Shown one piece after another: positions 17,477 through 25,761 of a stretch of 64,000 nt of DNA. Numbering within the stretch: the first letter of the stretch is position 1; the number at the start of each line of letters is the position of its first letter. The notes under the pieces are model-generated. The model made no database searches. It was given only the letters and a program-made list of their open reading frames with translations, and was not told the origin of the DNA. The stretch is from positions 1,178,001 through 1,242,000 of the forward strand of contig NZ_CP116805.1 of assembly GCF_028463845.1 (NCBI RefSeq). The letters are read 5' to 3'. The position numbers were made by a program, and so were the translations under genes. This DNA comes from Gimibacter soli. Its GTDB lineage: Bacteria; Pseudomonadota; Alphaproteobacteria; Sphingomonadales; Kordiimonadaceae.

Positions 17477-17514
17477 TCTTCGATCCCTCGGGTCCCCGTG
17501 GATCCGTGACCCTC

Positions 17515-17543
17515 ATGGGCGGCTTCGGCCGCCCATCTTTTTT
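17515..17543 (+). terminator. Strong terminator after the TonB receptor gene (UUCG loop)
   Basis: ATGGGCGGC-TTCG-GCCGCCCAT forms a perfect nine-base stem closed by a UUCG tetraloop, followed by CTTTTTT. It sits 38 bases after the receptor stop. Confidence 0.93.
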
Positions 17544-17555
17544 GGGGGCGGGGCA

Positions 17556-17588
17556 AAGAAAAAGGGCGGACCGGATGGCCCGCCCTTT
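17556..17588 (-). terminator. Terminator after the phosphatase-superfamily gene
   Basis: On the minus strand, AAAGGGCGG pairs with CCGCCCTTT (17580-17588 with 17561-17569), followed by a T-rich run (TTTTTCTTT). It is back-to-back with the receptor's terminator and separates convergent transcripts. Confidence 0.85.
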
Positions 17589-17607
17589 GGTGACTGTGAT
17601 GGCCGGT

Positions 17608-18768
17608 TTATTTGCCGCCGAGCATCGTCTCAATCGGCGCGCCGGCCTTCAGTTCCTTGTGGTCGGACGCATAATCCTTGTAGCCAAGGAACCGCGCGGA
17701 AGTGGCGGCAAGCTGGGAAAGTGTGACCTTCTCACCACCTGAAATCTCGCCCATCACCGGGCTGTCCGGGCCGATGACCGCCATCCAGACCTGATCGTCG
17801 CCTTTGAAATCGGTGATGATTTCGGTGCCGTCCTCAAGCGTCCAGGGGAAGCGGCCATGATGGCGGAAGTCTTCAAGCTTTTCGCTGCCGCGGCCATGGT
17901 CCACCGTGACGATCAGCGTGGTGCGGCCCTTGTAGCGGGTGTCCGACTGCAGGAAGGACCACAGCTCGCCAAGGAAGGTATCGGCGCGGTGCGCGGCGCG
18001 GGCATATTCGTCATACTGCCCGGCGTGGGCAAACTCGTCCGTATCGCCAAGGGCGATGTAAACGAAGCGCTGCTTGTCATCCTTCAGGGCCTTGCGGGCA
18101 AATTCCATGGTGAAGGAATCAAGCCGTTCTTCCGTCCAGGGGCTGTAGGTCATGGCCTGCACGCGGTTCAGCTGGACGGCTTCCTTGTCGCCGGATTTGC
18201 CGGCATAGGCATCGAAGCCCGAATTGACCAGAACCCCGGCGCGTTCCTCGTTCACGATGGCATCGAACGCATCCCATGAGCCGAAGGCGGCGATCTTGCC
18301 TTTATTCTCGGGCTTGCCGTTCAGCCATTCAAGGACGGTACGGTTAGGGTTCGGGACGCTGTCGTTGCTGTCAATCCGCGGGTCCGGGATGCCGGTGAGG
18401 ATCTCGTTATAGCCGGGGTAGGAGAAGTGATAGGGGTTGGTGAGCGCGGCTTCGCTGCCCTTGTCGCGGTTGCCATAAAGCTGCCCTTCCTTGGCGACCT
18501 TGCCCCACAGGAAGGGCATCAGCTTCGTGCGGCGCTCGTCCTTCGATGCGGCATCGAAATCATTCTTGAAACCGTCAACATGCTTGGGGTGGGCGAGATA
18601 TTTTTCGCCCTCCATATAAGCCGGATCGATCCCCCGGAACACTTCCTGCCAGCGCAGGCCATCGATGGTGACAAGCACCACCGTATCGGTCTTCGGGCCG
18701 GCATCGGCAAGGGCAGGGGCGGTCGCCGTGAGGGCGGTGAAACAAAGCAGGCTCAATATCTTGCGCAC
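17608..18768 (-). CDS. Exported alkaline-phosphatase-superfamily hydrolase
   Basis: This 386-residue protein has a signal peptide (IRKILSLLCFTALTATAPALA-like) and the metal-binding layout of the alkaline phosphatase/sulfatase fold. Visible elements are VLVTIDGLRW (Asp36), the nucleophile segment SYPGY (Ser116), GDTDEFAH in the middle and VDHGRG plus HHG near the end. Related exported proteins are annotated as phosphodiesterase or phosphoglyceromutase-like, but the true substrate is usually unknown. GTG at 18768 is chosen: AAGGAA lies about nine bases ahead and the signal peptide begins there, while a longer frame to 19026 has no such support. It converges on the TonB receptor gene, with which it may share a phosphorylated substrate. 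Confidence 0.85.
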   Translation of the reverse strand: MRKILSLLCFTALTATAPALADAGPKTDTVVLVTIDGLRWQEVFRGIDPAYMEGEKYLAHPKHVDGFKNDFDAASKDERRTKLMPFLWGKVAKEGQLYGNRDKGSEAALTNPYHFSYPGYNEILTGIPDPRIDSNDSVPNPNRTVLEWLNGKPENKGKIAAFGSWDAFDAIVNEERAGVLVNSGFDAYAGKSGDKEAVQLNRVQAMTYSPWTEERLDSFTMEFARKALKDDKQRFVYIALGDTDEFAHAGQYDEYARAAHRADTFLGELWSFLQSDTRYKGRTTLIVTVDHGRGSEKLEDFRHHGRFPWTLEDGTEIITDFKGDDQVWMAVIGPDSPVMGEISGGEKVTLSQLAATSARFLGYKDYASDHKELKAGAPIETMLGGK

Positions 18769-18951
18769 GGGGCTGGTTCCTTTCGGGATGGTCAGGCAAG
18801 CGGATGGGACCGAGCACACTGGCCCGGCATCGCGGCGCATTGTGGCCGGGCTTTGTGACAGATGGATTGCGGTTGACCGGACCAAGGTAACGCCTTCTGA
18901 TAACGGACGCTGCCCGTTTCCGGCGCGGCATAACATTCGGGGTCTGACGCC

Positions 18952-19281
18952 ATGCATTATCTCTATCTCGGTGCCGCCATCTTTTCGGAAATCGTTGGCA
19001 CACTTGCGCTCAAATCGTCGGAGCAATTCACCCGGCCGGTGCCGACGCTTGTGATGGCGGTCGGCTATGGTATCGCCTTCTACATGCTGTCGCTGACCCT
19101 GAAGACGATGCCGGTAAGCGTTGTTTACGCCATCTGGTCGGGGCTTGGCATTTCGATCCTCACCCTCATCGATATCTTCTATTTCAAGTCGCCGGTGAAC
19201 TTGCCGATGCTTCTGGGGATCGCGATGATCGTCGGCGGGGTGGTGCTGGTGGAAATGTACACAGGCCGCACTGGCGCCTGA
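18952..19281 (+). CDS. SMR-family small multidrug efflux protein
   Basis: This 109-residue protein has four membrane helices and the SMR signature: the essential membrane glutamate at residue 13 (GAAIFSEIVGTLALKSSE, equivalent to EmrE Glu14) and the helix-3 motif YAIWSGLGI. SMR proteins work as dimers that exchange protons for quaternary cations, and some relatives (Gdx) export guanidinium. It stands alone and divergent from the phosphatase-superfamily gene. No guanidine riboswitch was recognised upstream, which leaves the subtype open. Confidence 0.92.
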   Translation: MHYLYLGAAIFSEIVGTLALKSSEQFTRPVPTLVMAVGYGIAFYMLSLTLKTMPVSVVYAIWSGLGISILTLIDIFYFKSPVNLPMLLGIAMIVGGVVLVEMYTGRTGA

Positions 19282-19311
19282 AACGGTAACGAAACCGTCT
19301 CGATTTCCCTG

Positions 19312-19396
19312 CTGTGTTGCAAAAAAGGTAACGACAGGTCAGCAAGACTGGCGATTGTGCGCAACGCCCGGATGCCCCATCTCTGTCGCAACACAG
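19312..19396. repeat. Widely spaced inverted repeat upstream of the pirin gene
   Basis: CTGTGTTGC (19312-19320) is exactly mirrored by GCAACACAG (19388-19396) with 67 bases between, and GGTAACGA occurs twice (19285 and 19327 regions). The repeats fill the SMR-pirin gap and may serve looping regulation or mRNA structure. Confidence 0.35.
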
Positions 19397-19417
19397 TAAC
19401 CTTATCGGAGACGGAAA

Positions 19418-20125
19418 ATGATCAGTATCAGACGCAGCGAAGAGCGTGGCATTGCCAATCATGGCTGGCTCAACAGCCATCACACCTTCTCGTTCGGCGA
19501 ATATTACAATCCGCGCCATATGGGCTTCGGGCCGCTCCGCGTGATCAACGAAGACCGCGTGATCGGCGGCGCCGGTTTCCCGACGCACCCGCACCGCGAC
19601 ATGGAGATCATCTCCTACGTGATCGACGGCGGGCTGGAGCACAAGGACTCGCTCGGCACCGGTTCGGTGATCCGGCCCGGCGATGTGCAGCGGATGAGTG
19701 CGGGCACAGGTGTGCGTCACAGCGAATATAACCATTCGCAGAAGGACCTTGTGCATTTCCTGCAAATCTGGGTGCTGCCGCAGGCTCAGGGCATCAAGCC
19801 CTCCTACGAGCAGAAGCATTTCAGCGCGGCCGAGAAAGCCGGCAAATGGCGGCTCGTCGGCAGCCCGACCGGGCGAGACGGATCGGTGACCATTCATCAG
19901 GATGTGAACCTTTACGCCACGCTTCTGGCGGACGGCGAGAAAGTCTCGTTCGAAGCCTCGCCCGAACGCATCCAGTGGGTGCAGGTGGTGCGTGGCGGCG
20001 TGTCGCTGAATGGCAAACGCCTGAAGGCTGGCGACGGTGCCGCCATCGAGGATGTCGCTGACATCGAGCTCGTTGCCTCGACGGACAGCGAAGTCCTGCT
20101 CTTTGATATGACCGCGAATTTCTGA
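19418..20125 (+). CDS. Pirin-family bicupin protein
   Basis: This 235-residue protein has the N-terminal pirin cupin with the iron ligands in THPHRDME (His57, His59, Glu63) plus a further His in GVRHSEYNHS, followed by a second, degenerate cupin. The length and opening (WLNSHHTFSFGEYYNPRHMGFGPLRVINED) match bacterial pirins of the YhhW type, which are quercetin dioxygenase-like or redox-sensing proteins. A GGAG ribosome site stands before ATG. It forms its own unit, ended by a large hairpin. The physiological role is not deducible here. Confidence 0.92.
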   Translation: MISIRRSEERGIANHGWLNSHHTFSFGEYYNPRHMGFGPLRVINEDRVIGGAGFPTHPHRDMEIISYVIDGGLEHKDSLGTGSVIRPGDVQRMSAGTGVRHSEYNHSQKDLVHFLQIWVLPQAQGIKPSYEQKHFSAAEKAGKWRLVGSPTGRDGSVTIHQDVNLYATLLADGEKVSFEASPERIQWVQVVRGGVSLNGKRLKAGDGAAIEDVADIELVASTDSEVLLFDMTANF

Positions 20126-20149
20126 CCTGTAGCGTATCTGTCAGAAACC

Positions 20150-20206
20150 GGGCCCCGGGGTGAGTTCGACACTGTGTTCGTGTCGGCCCCGGGGTCCGAT
20201 CTTTTT
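20150..20206 (+). terminator. Large two-part hairpin terminator after the pirin gene
   Basis: GGGCCCCGGGG (20150-20160) pairs with CCCCGGGGTCC (20187-20197) with one G-U; inside it CGACAC (20167-20172) pairs with GTGTCG (20180-20185). A CTTTTT tail follows. The element also contains the direct repeat GGCCCCGGGGT twice. Confidence 0.7.
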
Positions 20207-21042
20207 CAGCGCAGCCGTTTGGCATGCCACTCGATATGGTCGCCCATGAAGGTGGACACGAAATTGTAGCTGTGGTCATAGCCCGCCTGCAGCCGGAGGA
20301 TCATCGGGATGCCCGCCTTTTCACACGCCTTGCGCAGCAGTTCGGGCTTCAACTGCTCGCTGAGGAAGCCGTCGGCGTCACCCTGATCCACCAGAAGCGC
20401 ATCCAGCCGGGCGCCGCCTTCAATCAGCGCCACACTGTCGTGCCTTGCCCATGCCGCACGGTCGGTGCCCAGATAGCCGCCAAGGGCCTTTTCACCCCAC
20501 GGGCATTGCATCGGGGCGGAGATTGGGGCGAAGGCCGAAACGCTTTTGAACCGGCCGGGGTTCCTCAGCGCGATGGTCAAAGCCCCATGCCCGCCCATCG
20601 AATGACCGGTTATGCCCTGCCGGTTCATGTCCGCCGGGAAATTGTCGGCAATCACGCGCGGCAGTTCCTGCGTGATGTAGCTATACATTCTGAAATGCCT
20701 TGCCCATGGCGCCTCGGTCGCATCGACATAGAAGCCCGCGCCCTTGCCGAAATCATAGGCTTCGTCATCCGCCACGTCGTCGCCGCGGGGGCTCGTATCC
20801 GGGCACACGACAATCACGCCCTGTTCGGCGGCGGTGCGGCGATACTCGCCCTTGTCCATCACATTCTGATGGGTGCAGGTGAGGCCGGACAGATACCAGA
20901 GGACCGGCAGCTTGGTGCCCGGTTCGTGGGGCGGCACATAAACGGCGAAGGTCATGTCCGTGCCCGTCGCCTCGGACGCATGGCGGTAAACGCCCTGCAT
21001 GCCGCCGAAGCTTTTGCTTGTTGAGACGGTTTCAAGGGTCAT
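20206..21042 (-). CDS. fghA: S-formylglutathione hydrolase
   Basis: This 278-residue alpha/beta-hydrolase of the esterase D family hydrolyses S-formylglutathione to formate and glutathione, the second step of glutathione-dependent formaldehyde oxidation. The triad is visible: Ser148 in GHSMGG, Asp224 in DQGDAD and His257 in GYDHSY. The LSGLTCTHQN and KGAGFYVDAT segments are diagnostic of the family. The length is exactly typical. It is divergent from the formaldehyde dehydrogenase gene at 21214 across a 171-base promoter region, so the two steps are encoded side by side. No FrmR repressor gene lies nearby. Confidence 0.95.
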   Translation of the reverse strand: MTLETVSTSKSFGGMQGVYRHASEATGTDMTFAVYVPPHEPGTKLPVLWYLSGLTCTHQNVMDKGEYRRTAAEQGVIVVCPDTSPRGDDVADDEAYDFGKGAGFYVDATEAPWARHFRMYSYITQELPRVIADNFPADMNRQGITGHSMGGHGALTIALRNPGRFKSVSAFAPISAPMQCPWGEKALGGYLGTDRAAWARHDSVALIEGGARLDALLVDQGDADGFLSEQLKPELLRKACEKAGIPMILRLQAGYDHSYNFVSTFMGDHIEWHAKRLR

Positions 21043-21213
21043 GGGGTTCCTCCGTAAACTCTGGTGCTCTTTATGGCGTCTCTTGGTTACATCTGAAAGG
21101 TAGGATTGAAAAATGGCAATTGCTTGATTTGCTTCCCGGCCTCCTGTCAGTTATCAGTGTGAACGAAGCTGCATCCTCATGCAGTGCCACCCGATATCCC
21201 CAAGGACAGACCC

Positions 21214-22323
21214 ATGAAAACACGCGCCGCCGTTGCCTTTGAAGCCAAGAAACCGCTCGAGATTGTCGAGCTTGACCTTGAAGGCCCGAAGGCCGGTGAA
21301 GTGTTGGTGGAAATCATGGCGACCGGCATCTGCCATACCGATGCCTATACGCTTGATGGCTTCGATAGTGAGGGGATTTTCCCGTCTGTCCTCGGCCACG
21401 AAGGCGCCGGCATCGTGCGCGAAGTGGGGGCAGGTGTGACGAGCGTGAAGCCCGGCGATCATGTGATCCCGCTTTACACGCCCGAATGCCGCCAGTGCAA
21501 ATCGTGCCTTTCGGGCAAGACGAACCTTTGCACGGCGATCCGCGCAACCCAGGGCAAGGGCCTGATGCCTGATGGCACCACGCGCTTCTCCTACAAGGGC
21601 CAGCCGATCTATCACTATATGGGCTGTTCGACCTTCTCGAACTTCACGGTGCTGCCGGAAATCGCCGTCGCCAAGATCCGCGATGACGCACCGTTCGACA
21701 AATGCTGCTATGTCGGCTGCGGCGTGACGACCGGTGTCGGTGCTGTCACCAAAACCGCGAAGGTTACGCCCGGTTCGAACGTAATCGTCTTCGGCCTTGG
21801 CGGGATCGGCCTCAATGTCATCCAGGGTGCCAAGATGGTCGGCGCCGACATGATCATCGGGGTCGATATCAATGACGCCAAGGAAGAATGGGGTCGTCGT
21901 TTCGGTATGACGCATTTCGTGAATCCGAAGAAGGTTTCGGGTGATCTGGTCGCGCATCTGGTGGAACTGACCGGCGGCGGCGCTGACTATACGTTCGACT
22001 GCACCGGCAACACGGATGTGATGCGGACAGCGCTTGAAGCCTGCCATCGCGGCTGGGGTGAAAGCGTCATCATCGGGGTCGCCGAAGCCGGCAAGGAAAT
22101 CAGCACCCGGCCGTTCCAGCTGGTCACCGGCCGCGTCTGGAAGGGTTCGGCTTTCGGCGGCGCCAAGGGCCGCACCGACGTGCCGAAGATTGTGGACTGG
22201 TACATGAACGGCAAGATCGAGATCGACCCGATGATCACCCATGTGCTGACGCTCGAGGAAATCAACAAGGGCTTTGACCTGATGCACGCCGGTGAAAGCA
22301 TCCGCAGCGTCGTCGTCTTCTGA
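21214..22323 (+). CDS. adhC: S-(hydroxymethyl)glutathione dehydrogenase / class III alcohol dehydrogenase
   Basis: This 369-residue zinc-dependent medium-chain dehydrogenase has the exact class III length. The catalytic zinc site is Cys40-His41 in GICHTDAY plus His62-Glu63 in GHEGAG and a later Cys; the structural zinc site is Cys92, Cys95, Cys98 and Cys106. The NAD fold motif is [15 protein letters not shown]. It oxidises the spontaneous adduct of formaldehyde and glutathione to S-formylglutathione with NAD+, feeding FghA. ATG at 21214 follows AAGGA by eight bases; an in-frame ATG-like extension upstream is not supported. Other names in use are frmA and flhA. Confidence 0.95.
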   Translation: MKTRAAVAFEAKKPLEIVELDLEGPKAGEVLVEIMATGICHTDAYTLDGFDSEGIFPSVLGHEGAGIVREVGAGVTSVKPGDHVIPLYTPECRQCKSCLSGKTNLCTAIRATQGKGLMPDGTTRFSYKGQPIYHYMGCSTFSNFTVLPEIAVAKIRDDAPFDKCCYVGCGVTTGVGAVTKTAKVTPGSNVIVFGLGGIGLNVIQGAKMVGADMIIGVDINDAKEEWGRRFGMTHFVNPKKVSGDLVAHLVELTGGGADYTFDCTGNTDVMRTALEACHRGWGESVIIGVAEAGKEISTRPFQLVTGRVWKGSAFGGAKGRTDVPKIVDWYMNGKIEIDPMITHVLTLEEINKGFDLMHAGESIRSVVVF

Positions 22324-22342
22324 TCGACCGGTTATCCAGGCA

Positions 22343-22381
22343 AAAAGCCCGGCGCCAGTGATGGCCGCCGGGCTTTTGTTT
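22343..22381. terminator. Bidirectional terminator between adhC and the TetR gene
   Basis: AAAAGCCCGGCG (22343-22354) pairs perfectly with CGCCGGGCTTTT (22366-22377), followed by GTTTTT. The A-rich 5' arm gives a T-run on the minus strand too, which serves the convergent TetR gene. Confidence 0.9.
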
Positions 22382-22386
22382 TTGTG

Positions 22387-22950
22387 TCAGGCGGCGCCTG
22401 CGAGCCGCAGGACCGAGACTTTCAGGATTTCAAGCAGGCCGACGAGGGCCTCCCGCGTCAGGCTGCTGTGCTTGTATCCATGCGCCGAGCTGCGGATGAA
22501 GGCGGGCATGTCGGCGATCTTCACGCCTGCTGTTTCAAAGTTCCGGGCATAGGGGGCGATCATCCCGGCGATCAGCGCTTCGAAGCGGCTGTTGGCTTCA
22601 GCGATCTCGCAGCGCCCGGCGGTGTTGAAGCCCTCGACGATGTCTTCAGCATCAGGTGCCGCGCTCATCATATCGAAGGGTGCGAGGATCATATGCGCGA
22701 ACAAGGCATCGAGTTTGGCGGCGAGGTCAGGGGCAGTATCCACTGCCGCCTGCGTCTCGGCTAGCAGCGTATCCGAAAAATAGCGGATACCGGCCCGAAG
22801 CACGTCTTCCTTGCTGCCATAGCTGTTGTACAGCGTCTGGCGCACGATGCCGGCTTCGGCCGCGATGTCATTCATCGTGGTCCGTTTGTAGCCATAGCGG
22901 GTGAAGACCCGGATGGCTGCATCCAGAATTTTCTGCTCGCGTTCGTCCAT
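22387..22950 (-). CDS. TetR/AcrR-family transcriptional regulator
   Basis: This protein of about 187 residues has an N-terminal TetR helix-turn-helix (KILDAAIRVFTRYGYKRTTMNDIAAEAGIVRQTLYNSYGSKEDVL) and a divergent all-helical ligand domain. An upstream ATG at 22977 is in frame but lies inside the 31-base palindrome taken to be the operator, so the ATG at 22950 (MDEREQ) is preferred; neither has a clear ribosome site. It is divergent from the molybdopterin oxidoreductase genes, which it very likely represses together with itself. The inducer would be an aldehyde or N-heterocycle if the target assignment is right. Confidence 0.88.
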   Translation of the reverse strand: MDEREQKILDAAIRVFTRYGYKRTTMNDIAAEAGIVRQTLYNSYGSKEDVLRAGIRYFSDTLLAETQAAVDTAPDLAAKLDALFAHMILAPFDMMSAAPDAEDIVEGFNTAGRCEIAEANSRFEALIAGMIAPYARNFETAGVKIADMPAFIRSSAHGYKHSSLTREALVGLLEILKVSVLRLAGAA

Positions 22951-22956
22951 GAAGGC

Positions 22957-22992
22957 ATATTGACAATTTCTGTCCATGTGTCAATATGGACA
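22957..22992. promoter_or_regulatory. Likely TetR operator: 31-base inverted repeat with a second overlapping dyad
   Basis: ATATTGACA (22957-22965) and TGTCAATAT (22979-22987) are perfect nine-base arms around 13 bases. Overlapping them, TGTCCAT (22971-22977) mirrors ATGGACA (22986-22992). The TTGACA within the left arm could also be a -35 element for the oxidoreductase operon, so repressor binding would block it. Confidence 0.75.
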
Positions 22993-23049
22993 AAATTACA
23001 CTAAATGTCGTATTGTAAATAAAACCGAGTCCGACGCGAGGAGATGGGC

Positions 23050-23508
23050 ATGGAACTGACAGTGAACGGGAAAACCCGCACGGTGGATGTGGAAGCGGAC
23101 ATGCCGCTTCTTTGGGTGCTGCGCGACGAGCTTGGCATCACCGGCCCCAAATATGGCTGCGGCATCGCCATGTGCGGCGCCTGCACCGTGCAGATCGACG
23201 GGCAGGCCGTGCGGTCGTGTTCCATCCCTGTCGGTGATGTGTCGGGCGAGGTGCTGACCATCGAAGGGCTCGGTAACCCCGATGCCCTGCATGCGGTTCA
23301 GGCCGCATGGATCGATCATCAGGTGGCGCAGTGCGGTTATTGCCAGTCCGGCCAGATCATGCAGGCGGCTGCCCTTCTTGCTGAAAACCCGAACCCCGAT
23401 GACGCCGCGATCGATGAAGCGATGGCAGGGAACCTTTGCCGCTGCGGCACCTATCCGCGTATCCGCGCCGCCATCAAGGATGCGGCTGGCCGGCTGGCGG
23501 GGGAGTAA
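23050..23508 (+). CDS. [2Fe-2S] small subunit of an IorA/aldehyde-type molybdenum hydroxylase
   Basis: This 152-residue protein has a plant-type ferredoxin domain (Cys37, Cys42, Cys45, Cys57) and the helical second [2Fe-2S] domain (Cys95, Cys98, Cys130, Cys132), all eight ligands present. It passes electrons from the molybdopterin subunit encoded four bases downstream. Two ATGs are possible; AGGAG directly abuts 23044 and lies six bases before 23050, so 23050 is used. Homologous pairs oxidise isoquinoline, quinaldine or aldehydes. There is no FAD subunit gene alongside, as is usual for IorAB-type enzymes that deliver electrons to a cytochrome. Confidence 0.92.
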   Translation: MELTVNGKTRTVDVEADMPLLWVLRDELGITGPKYGCGIAMCGACTVQIDGQAVRSCSIPVGDVSGEVLTIEGLGNPDALHAVQAAWIDHQVAQCGYCQSGQIMQAAALLAENPNPDDAAIDEAMAGNLCRCGTYPRIRAAIKDAAGRLAGE

Positions 23509-23512
23509 GGCG

Positions 23513-25750
23513 ATGGGACGCATTGCATCAATCACCCGCCGTGCCTTCCTGCTTGGCGCATCCGTTGTCGCCGGGGGTGTTGTCTTCGGCTACTGGCAAT
23601 ATAAACGCCCTTACGACAATCCGCTGAAAGACGGATTGGGCGAGGGCGAACTGGCGCTGACCCCCTATATCCGGATCGACCAGTCGGGCGTCACGATCAT
23701 CACCCCGCGCGCCGAGATGGGGCAGGGCGTGCACACCACGCTCGCAGCCCTTGTGGCGGAAGAACTGGATGTGGCGTGGGATGCCATCCGTGTGGCGCAC
23801 GGCCCGGCCTCCAAGGCCTATTATAATGGGGCCGTGCTTGAAGAAGGCGCGGGCTTCGCACCGACGGATACAAGCCCGATGGCGGAACGCATGCGGGCCT
23901 TCATGCATGTGCCGGCCAAGCTCATGGGCTTCCAGATCACCGGCGGGTCGTCATCGGTCGCCGATGCTTACCAGAAGATGCGGGTGGCGGGTGCCGCTGC
24001 GCGCGAGGTGATGCTGGAAGCCGCTGCCAACAAACTGGATGTCGCGAAAGCCTCATTAACGACCGAAGACGGCCATGTGATTGCGGCAGATGGTACTCGC
24101 CTCAGCTATGTCGAGCTCGCCCCCCTTGCTGGCGATATCGAGCCGCCCGCAAACCCGAAACTGAAGCCGCGCTCCAGGTGGCGCTATCTCGGCAAATCGA
24201 TGCCGCGGATCGATATGGTCGGCAAAAGCACCGGCACCGCGACCTTCGCGATCGATGTGCGCCTGCCGGGCATGCTGCACGCCACGGTGAAGATGAACCC
24301 GAAGCTCGGTGGCGGATTGGCGCGCTATAACGACACGGCGGCGCGCGCCATGCCGGGGGTGAAGCAGATCGTACCGCTCAACGGCGGCGTGGCAGTGGTT
24401 GCCACCAACACCTGGTATGCCTTCCAGGCGGCGGAGGCCATCGAGTTCGAATGGGCCGCCGCCCCTTATCCCGCCGATACGGATGGCCATTTCGCAGCCG
24501 TTGCGGCGGCGTTCGAAGGCGATCATGACAGCCGCATGCGTGACGACGGCGACGTGGAAGAAGCACTCGCATCCGGTGACGTCATCTCGGCCGAATACCG
24601 GGTGCCGTATCTGGCCCATGCGACGATGGAACCGCTGAATGCAGCGGCCCTTCTGAAGGACGGCAAGCTGCAGGTCTGGGCAGGCAATCAGGCGCCGACA
24701 CAGGTGGTGGTCGAAGCGCAGAATATCATCGGCCTCGAGGAAAAGGATATCACCGTCCATACCATGCTGATGGGCGGCGGGTTCGGTCGCCGGGCCGAAA
24801 TGGATTTCATCAAACATGCAATCCATGTGGCGAAGGCGATGGAGGGCACACCGGTCAGCGTGACATGGTCGCGCGAGGAAGACATGACCCATGATGGCTA
24901 CCGACCGCTGGGAATCGGCCGTTTCCGCGCCAAAGTGGAAAACGGCGTGCCGAGCGCGCTCGATATCGCTGTCGCCTGCCCTTCGGTGATTGAATCGCAG
25001 ATGGGGCGGCTGGATATCAATATCCCGGGGCCGGACGCCACCATCGCCCAAGCCACGTGGGAGCAGCCCTACGATATCCCCAACTATCGCTCCACCGGCT
25101 ACCGCGCCAAGGCATTGCTGCCGGTCAGTTCGTGGCGATCGGTCGGTGCATCGCAGAACGGCTTCTATCATGAAAGCGCAATGGACGAGATCGCCCATGC
25201 AGCTGGCGTCGACCCCGTCGAGATGCGGCTGAAGCTGATCTCGCATGTGCCATCCCGCAAGGTGATCGAAGCCGTGGCTGAAATGTCCGGCTGGGGCAGT
25301 GCGCTGCCGGCGGGCCACGGGCGCGGTATCGCCTTCGTCATGGCGTTCGGCGTGCCGGTGGCCGAGGTGATCGAGGTCGCCTACGCGGACGGCGCCATTC
25401 GTATCCTCAAGGCCTTTGCGGCTGTGGATGTGGGCCTTGCGCTTGACCCTCGCAATGTGGAAGCGCAGGTGCAGTCCGGCATCAATTTCGGCCTTTCGGC
25501 TGCGATGACCGGCGAGATTACGGTGGCGGATGGCCGGGTGGAGCAGACAAATTTCGATACCTATGACGGTATCCGCATCCATCAGGCGCCGGAAATCACG
25601 GTCCGCATTCTGGAAAATGGTGACCGTATCCGGGGGATCGGCGAGCCCGGCACACCGCCTGCCGCCCCCGCGCTCGCGAATGCCATATTTGCCGCCACCG
25701 GCCAGCGTATCCGCGAGCTGCCACTAGCCAAGCATATCGACTTCGCCTGA
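23513..25750 (+). CDS. Molybdopterin-binding large subunit, IorB/aldehyde dehydrogenase type, Tat-targeted
   Basis: This 745-residue protein of the xanthine dehydrogenase family has a single-chain molybdenum-cofactor domain pair. Visible are a Tat signal (TRRAFLLGASVVAGG, Arg9-Arg10), GQGVHTTLA near residue 70, the cofactor motif GGGFGRR near residue 421 and the catalytic glutamate in GIGEPGTPP near residue 712. It would hydroxylate an N-heterocycle or oxidise an aldehyde in the periplasm. The start ATG overlaps a GGGGGAG/AAGG ribosome region four bases after the small-subunit stop. No cytochrome c subunit or XdhC maturation gene is adjacent, so these must be supplied elsewhere. The substrate is not determined. 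Confidence 0.9.
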   Translation: MGRIASITRRAFLLGASVVAGGVVFGYWQYKRPYDNPLKDGLGEGELALTPYIRIDQSGVTIITPRAEMGQGVHTTLAALVAEELDVAWDAIRVAHGPASKAYYNGAVLEEGAGFAPTDTSPMAERMRAFMHVPAKLMGFQITGGSSSVADAYQKMRVAGAAAREVMLEAAANKLDVAKASLTTEDGHVIAADGTRLSYVELAPLAGDIEPPANPKLKPRSRWRYLGKSMPRIDMVGKSTGTATFAIDVRLPGMLHATVKMNPKLGGGLARYNDTAARAMPGVKQIVPLNGGVAVVATNTWYAFQAAEAIEFEWAAAPYPADTDGHFAAVAAAFEGDHDSRMRDDGDVEEALASGDVISAEYRVPYLAHATMEPLNAAALLKDGKLQVWAGNQAPTQVVVEAQNIIGLEEKDITVHTMLMGGGFGRRAEMDFIKHAIHVAKAMEGTPVSVTWSREEDMTHDGYRPLGIGRFRAKVENGVPSALDIAVACPSVIESQMGRLDINIPGPDATIAQATWEQPYDIPNYRSTGYRAKALLPVSSWRSVGASQNGFYHESAMDEIAHAAGVDPVEMRLKLISHVPSRKVIEAVAEMSGWGSALPAGHGRGIAFVMAFGVPVAEVIEVAYADGAIRILKAFAAVDVGLALDPRNVEAQVQSGINFGLSAAMTGEITVADGRVEQTNFDTYDGIRIHQAPEITVRILENGDRIRGIGEPGTPPAAPALANAIFAATGQRIRELPLAKHIDFA

Positions 25751-25761
25751 GGGCGAGGTCG

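Noticed and set aside
18700-18952. Guanidine riboswitch ahead of the SMR gene
   Set aside because: No conserved ACGR-loop hairpins or long structured leader was recognised in the 183-base gap.
18769-19026. 86-codon N-terminal extension of the phosphatase-superfamily gene
   Set aside because: It would bury the signal peptide and overlap the SMR gene; GTG at 18768 has a ribosome site and begins the signal peptide.
23282-23512. 77-codon in-frame extension of the molybdopterin subunit into the small-subunit gene
   Set aside because: It overlaps the iron-sulfur gene, while a Tat signal and ribosome site mark the start at 23513.
24056-25582. Open frame of 508 codons opposite the molybdopterin subunit gene
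   Set aside because: Antisense shadow of a conserved enzyme, with no ribosome site or domain.
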